Assembly: GCA_005765155.1 (NCBI GenBank)
Contig: VCCP01000005.1
Coordinates: forward strand, 682,001 to 746,000
Source of the DNA: Zelopaecilomyces penicillatus
Lineage: Eukaryota > Ascomycota > Sordariomycetes > Hypocreales > Pseudodiploosporaceae
DNA: 64,000 nt
Reading direction: 5' to 3'
The position numbers and the translations under genes were made by a program. The notes beneath the pieces were generated by a model, which ran no database searches, was not told where the DNA came from, and worked only from the letters and a program-made list of their open reading frames with translations. Shown here one piece after another: positions 59,239-64,000 of the stretch (its first letter is position 1; every line of letters begins with the position of its first letter).

Positions 59239-60270
59239 TTACTCGCTTAGCCAAGGGGACGAAAGCGCCCAGAAGATAACATCAGATCCCAACTCCTTGA
59301 CAGCGTAATCAACAAACTCATCCTTGGTAAACAGCTTGTTGGTTTTGGGATTGATCTCCTTCAGGTCAGGCTCCTGCACGGCAATGACGCTGATGGGTAG
59401 CTCGTTGCGGAACTTGGACAAAAAGGGGTACGAGTTTTGCAGCTGGGGCTTTTTGAAGGGGATGTTGTCTGGACCGCCGGCACCGACGCCGCCCTGGGTA
59501 AAGGACTTGAAGGCGGTGGACATGAAGCCGTGGTCGTCGGCCCATTCGCAGGGCCAGAAGTTTACATACTGGACTGCGTGTGTCTTCTTGAAAATGGAGG
59601 CTGCGTACAGGGCGTTTTCGATCTCAGCGTTGAAATAGGACTGGCAGCTGAAGCCTGTCTGGTTGTTGGCCTCTGTAGCGGCGTCAAACTCGACTTCGAT
59701 GGACGTCTCGGCTAGATTGACGCCCTCAATCTCGCCGTCAAATTCATCAGCAAGGGCCTTGAGAAGAGCCTGGAAGCGACTGCGGACCCCTGCGTTCCAA
59801 TGCGCCGCAACCCAGCCCATAACCTCAAACTTGGCATCACAGCCACCATCGCACTGCGGCACACTGCCGTTATTCATCGCCGGCGTCTTGAGATACTGAG
59901 GGACGGGGTCATTGTTCGGGTTGAACGTGCGGTCCTGCACCTGCACCCAGAATTTCTTGCCCTTGCTGCGCGCGAGGTCGAGATCGCGGCGGATCCGGGA
60001 GAAGTCGTACTGGTCCTTTTCTGGTTCGAGGACTCTCCATCGGTAAAGGGTTTGTACGCCGTCAATGTCTGGGCGGTTGAGGAGAGTGAGGGCTTGGTCG
60101 GTGAGCTCGCTGGTGTAGAGCCAGTGGCTGACGGTGTTGGATGGACAGTTGGAGGGGGATGAGGAGGAGGCACAAGATGATGTGGTGGTGGTGATGGGTG
60201 TGGGTGTGGGGGATGTCTGGGCGAGAGTGGCGGCCAAGAAGACGACAGATACGAAATGTGAAGACCACAT
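59239..60270 (-). CDS. Secreted TIM-barrel glycosidase-like protein
   Basis: Single exon, 343 aa from the ATG at 60270. The frame continues 36 codons upstream, but only this start places a signal peptide (SSHFVSVVFLAATLAQ) at the N-terminus. A Thr/Ser/Pro-rich linker (18-45) follows. The rest looks like a (beta/alpha)8 barrel of GH-A type: strands ending in YRWRVLEPEKDQYDF, FWVQVQDRTF, GVNLAETSIE (E188), VIAVQEPDL (E300) and VIFWALSSPW. E188 and E300 occupy places expected for acid/base and nucleophile. I cannot assign a GH family or substrate. Extracellular action on a plant, fungal or insect glycan is inference. Confidence 0.72.
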   Translation of the reverse strand: MWSSHFVSVVFLAATLAQTSPTPTPITTTTSSCASSSSPSNCPSNTVSHWLYTSELTDQALTLLNRPDIDGVQTLYRWRVLEPEKDQYDFSRIRRDLDLARSKGKKFWVQVQDRTFNPNNDPVPQYLKTPAMNNGSVPQCDGGCDAKFEVMGWVAAHWNAGVRSRFQALLKALADEFDGEIEGVNLAETSIEVEFDAATEANNQTGFSCQSYFNAEIENALYAASIFKKTHAVQYVNFWPCEWADDHGFMSTAFKSFTQGGVGAGGPDNIPFKKPQLQNSYPFLSKFRNELPISVIAVQEPDLKEINPKTNKLFTKDEFVDYAVKELGSDVIFWALSSPWLSE

Positions 60271-61053
60271 GTTGAAGATATTGAATGTCTCCTGGTAGGG
60301 CTGAAAATTTCTATCTTGGAGGATTGAATGCGATGGGAGAGGTTGTGGTGTGGGTGAGCTTGTGCCTACTATGTTCAAGATATAACGGCGACTTGCCCCT
60401 TTTATGTCTCGATTCCAGCTGGAGTTTTTTTTTTAGAATACAAAGTAGCACTTACTCTACCGGATAAGTTCCGTCCCAAATAAACGGCATTGTGCACAGA
60501 ATACGAGATCGTCAGAGGGCCCGGAGTTGGGCGATCTTGTCAATGCGTGTTGCCGAATCGGGCAATTATAGATATTGGGGGGGACATACCCCTGCATCTA
60601 CTTCGTATCGCAGACTTTAGTGAATAATGAGAGATGATGATTTAACTGGCGATTGAATTGACTGGCTAGTATTAGCGCAAACGTTCGGTTTATGTATCAG
60701 CAGCAAGACCGAGGGACTACTAGGTTAGACTAGTCAATGGTCTGATCTTCTAGATAGGTGGTCGCATATTTGTCGAGGAGATTCACCAGAATCTTCAATC
60801 CACACCGCAAGTGCTCAGAACTACCAACATTGCTAATAAATACCAGTTCCCATATGTTATTAGCTATTGCAATTCAGTGATGAAAGGGACGTACAATTCT
60901 TAACGAGCAGGGTAACCAACACGCATCTCACGTGATGCTGTTGCCTTGCCGTGTGAAAGTTTTCTCAAGCCCGAGAGGATGAAAGGTATCATTTTAGCCA
61001 TTCATTATTTTTTTCATTCTCGAGCCGGGTGTAAATTTCTTTATCAATCCAAA
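60271..61053. other. Divergent intergenic region between secreted-protein and F-box genes
   Basis: A 783-bp stretch expected to hold both promoters. No gene is seen. Confidence 0.5.
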
Positions 61054-62739
61054 ATGGGAATCCTCACGCTCCCCAATGAGTTATTGCTCATAATCTTGGA
61101 CTTGTCACGCCCATACAACTTTGAGAAGCTGGTTCTCTCGTGCAAGCAAATATGTGCGGCAGCGACGCCTTTAATTAGACGACACAATCTGTGGAGGAAG
61201 TACTACAGCTTCGACTTCGGTTAGAAAACAGTGAAGTCTATTCCAGAGCTGCTGGCCAAAATTGCAGCGGATCCCGAAATTGCTTCGTACATCGTCCATC
61301 TGGATATGAAAGGTGTGCAGCTGCCTGCTGCGTTATCTCAAGACGTTTCAGATGCAGTAGCAACCCTGGTCAATCAGTCGGAACACTTGGCTGCATTGAG
61401 CGATGACCCTGGCTTCAATGCTCGCTGGCTTAGAAATATTTTGAAAGGTTATGACGAACGGGTGTGGCGATTTGATTTTCCAACTGCCTTCCTTCTCAGT
61501 TTGCTCAATAATATTGAGTCGTTGCTTTTACCCCTGGAGTGGCACGAGAACTTCGCAGAAGATGAAGTATGGACGGGTGCGGAGGAACAGTTCAATCGAA
61601 GCCCTCTGGCCCTCGTTCATCTGCTTACAACACGAGCCAACGATGTTGAACTAAAAGATCAGCCACTGCAAAAGCTGCGCATCATATACCCGACGCCCGA
61701 TGTTGATACCCAATTCGGGGTAGGGATAGAAAACATATTTATGTTCTTAACATTAGATTCAATGCGTGAATTGCAGCACGTGTTTGGTGTATATGATCCC
61801 GGCTACGAGCACGTTGAAAACGGCCTCCCCTGGTACTACTCTAGCTTGGGCAGACAACTCGAGGTGATCAAGTTGAAGGATTGTGTCATGAATCATCATG
61901 GAGCAGCACTCTTCTTCAAGGACATGAAGCACCTAAGAGTTTTAGAGTTGGAGTACTCTATGAAAGATGAGATTGGCTATGGGTGGCATGCTGATCGTTT
62001 TATTCTGGAGCTTGACCACAATGTTGGTAACACCTTGGAGAGGCTGGTCTTATCTGCAGGCCTAGTGTTCCCAGATACAGAGGTCATCGTTGATTCTTCG
62101 ATGCGTGGGTTTAAAGTGTTGGCCCACCTGGAATTTGACACGATGTTTTTTATGAATGGCACCGGGTCTTGGGGAGACCCAAGCTTAATGGAAGATGGTT
62201 CAGATGATTCTGACGAAGAGAAAAGCAATGCGGAAGAAGACAATAAGGAAGAAGCCGAAGAAACCGAAGATGATGAAGATGAAGGGGAAGAACATGATGA
62301 AATAGATGAGTTGGATAATGAAGATGAGGAAAGTGAAGGGACTCACGATGAAGAAAATGACAACAGCGAACAAGGTGACGATGAAGAGCAACATGGTGAG
62401 CAAGTTGACACAGAGGGGTACAGCAGTGACGAATACTGTTCTGATGATGATGATGATGATGATGATGATATCTGGCGATTGGTCGACAAATTACCAGCGT
62501 CTCTGCAGACGTTGGTCATCCGCACACCGGCGACTAAGCGCGATTGCAGGTGTCTCGAAAAACTCTTTGATGGGTTTGAAGACCGCAGAGAGAAGAAACT
62601 GCCGCTGCTGAAACAGGTCGAGGTTCACATGAGAATCAAGGACTCTTGGGACAACGAACTTGATGCATACCAGCAATACATAGACCGTGCTCGGGCGTAC
62701 TTTGAGGGGAAGGACCTGGTCCAGTTCTACGCCCCGTAG
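61054..62739 (+). pseudogene. F-box protein gene with one in-frame TAG
   Basis: From the ATG at 61054 the frame encodes an F-box (LTLPNELLLIILDLSRPYNF, then LVLSCKQICAAATP) and reaches TAG at 61222-61224 after 56 codons. The same frame then stays open for over 500 codons to the stop at 62739. The downstream part has no early ATG, and its sequence (LRVLELEYS, LEVIKLKDC) suggests leucine-rich-repeat-like strands. An acidic region (about 385-472), ending in nine Asp from a GAT repeat, precedes the C-terminus. Explanations are a recent nonsense mutation, readthrough, an assembly error or an unrecognised intron: a weak donor near 61154 and an acceptor at 61231 would keep frame but delete conserved-looking sequence. 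Confidence 0.7.
62443..62469. repeat. (GAT)9 microsatellite in coding frame
   Basis: Nine uninterrupted GAT units encode nine Asp at the end of the acidic region of the broken F-box gene. A single codon throughout points to recent slippage. Confidence 0.9.
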
Positions 62740-64000
62740 ACCATGTTGTGTTTGGTTTTAGAATAAATCTTCCATATGTTGGATGTTGCTGATATGTTTT
62801 ATGTTTTATTATTACAAGCGTCAACCAAGATTAGAAGTGTGTTGCCTTTCTCTGTAGACACTCAACTACCAATGTCATCTCTTGTCATCCAAATACCATG
62901 ATACTGTTCTGTAGGTTTTCCATCATAATAGTACTCTCACCATTAAAACCCGGTGTTTGAGAAAGTATGAGTTCTATGGACATCCGGAGTTTTGTAACCC
63001 TACCCAATGTCCGATGCCAGCTTAGGTAGAATTAACATTTGCAGGGCTATTGGTTTCATTTATGCATTTGTAGTGGAGCAGATCTTCGGCTGCGAGTACC
63101 GAAGATGGGTGGGTTAGGGGTTCTGGGTCTCTTTCAGGGGTGAAGGCGCATGGCCATGTCTAGCTAGGGGTGATATATTCCCCATGCAAATTTGTACCTC
63201 GTATTGCGAGACTTAGTCTTGAGTCGTTCGTTTTAGGTGCTATTTTTCTGATGTCCGTCTATGCTTTAGATGAACAGCATTCAATTTCTTAGGGCTTAGA
63301 TTAGAGATCTACAGGGTGGCTGACGGGACACGTTTGAAGCGTCGGCTCTAATCTATAGACCTGTCATTTTATCTAATAGACACTTATTTGGCCATTTGGC
63401 ATAAAAATATGATATCACTTTCACTCTGTTTCTTTTTGTTCCTGTAGTTGACGTCGGGCGGTATACACCCAAGTTATTGGGAACGAGGCCACACCTCGTC
63501 GCCAAATCTGGCTGTACAGTAATAGGGCTGATTAGTGGATAATCCCCACCAGTTGAACTAAAAGTCCCCTGTAATGTTCGCATGGTCGGTTATGCTTGAA
63601 CGGGCAGGCACAACCCATGTCCACTTGCCCTGACATGTCACTTCACTACGACCGCTGTGAAGAATCCACATCCCATCTTTCATCCTTTCTTTCATCCGTT
63701 ATGCAGTTTTCCATGGCAAGATAGCGTGAAACAGCAGACCACTGCATCATGTCTGCAGTGGCGTCAGCGCAGAAGTTGCGATGTGCAAGCGCGTAAGCCA
63801 CCCATTGACCCTGGCACTCCCTGTGCCTTGCCGACAGGCATCGGCAATTTGGTCTGCCCTCAATAGCTTCTACTAGCCATGCCATTCGGCGATAGGACAA
63901 GGCAAATGACTGACCGTTTGGGACACAAGTTGCGAGGCCTGTCGCAGGCGTAAAGTAAAGTGCTCGGGTGGTCGGCCCTGCCGGAGCTGCATTCGGCATA
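62740..64000. other. Right-end intergenic region
   Basis: A polyadenylation-like AATAAA follows the F-box gene stop at about 62761. A 117-codon minus-strand frame (63646-63999) touches the window edge and resembles nothing I know. No supported gene. Confidence 0.5.

Noticed and set aside
63646..63999. 117-codon minus-strand frame at the right edge
   Set aside because: The ATG lies at the window edge and the sequence matches nothing known; it may belong to a gene outside, but I cannot support it.
1..64000. Biosynthetic gene cluster, CRISPR array, intact transposon or rRNA
   Set aside because: No polyketide synthase, peptide synthetase, terpene synthase, spaced direct repeats, transposase/reverse transcriptase or rRNA sequence was found.

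Overview
This 64-kb window comes from the nuclear genome of a filamentous ascomycete, probably a sordariomycete. The evidence is short introns (about 45-190 nt) with GT..AG ends, a striatin/PRO11 orthologue, a HET-domain protein, a Zn2Cys6 regulator and long intergenic gaps with poly-purine and poly-pyrimidine tracts. A hypocrealean fungus is my best guess, but the sequence alone does not settle the genus. I rebuilt gene models by hand from splice sites, reading phase and family conservation, and give exon coordinates in each entry.

Layout. 1-34 kb is mostly conserved housekeeping DNA: a cut-off F-box gene at the left edge, a Tcp11/Sok1-family protein, a rhodanese-tyrosine phosphatase, a DUF1989 protein, the proteasome ATPase Rpt6, a VNX1-like vacuolar cation/H+ exchanger, an MFS monocarboxylate-type transporter, a POF1-like NMN adenylyltransferase, the HOPS/CORVET subunit Vps11 and a Ser-rich orphan. 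35-48 kb carries MLH3 (meiotic and mismatch repair endonuclease), a secreted LicD/Mnn4-like protein, a tRNA-Glu/tRNA-Asp pair and striatin. 49-64 kb looks more accessory: an acid sphingomyelinase-like phosphodiesterase, a GNAT acetyltransferase, a HET-domain protein, a Zn2Cys6 transcription factor, a secreted GH-A-fold-like protein and an F-box gene interrupted by one in-frame TAG.

The genes do not form one pathway. Several touch signalling or stress (Tcp11/Sok1, PTP, striatin), protein and membrane turnover (Rpt6, Vps11, F-box proteins) and ion homeostasis (VNX1). I found no secondary-metabolite core enzyme, CRISPR array, intact transposon or rRNA. Nothing here convinces me of a wholly new system. 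The best leads are the tRNA pair, which shares upstream elements and has no T4 terminator between its members, the F-box gene with a lone stop codon, an uncharacterised secreted TIM-barrel-like protein, and a 5.8-kb gap without recognisable coding sequence.
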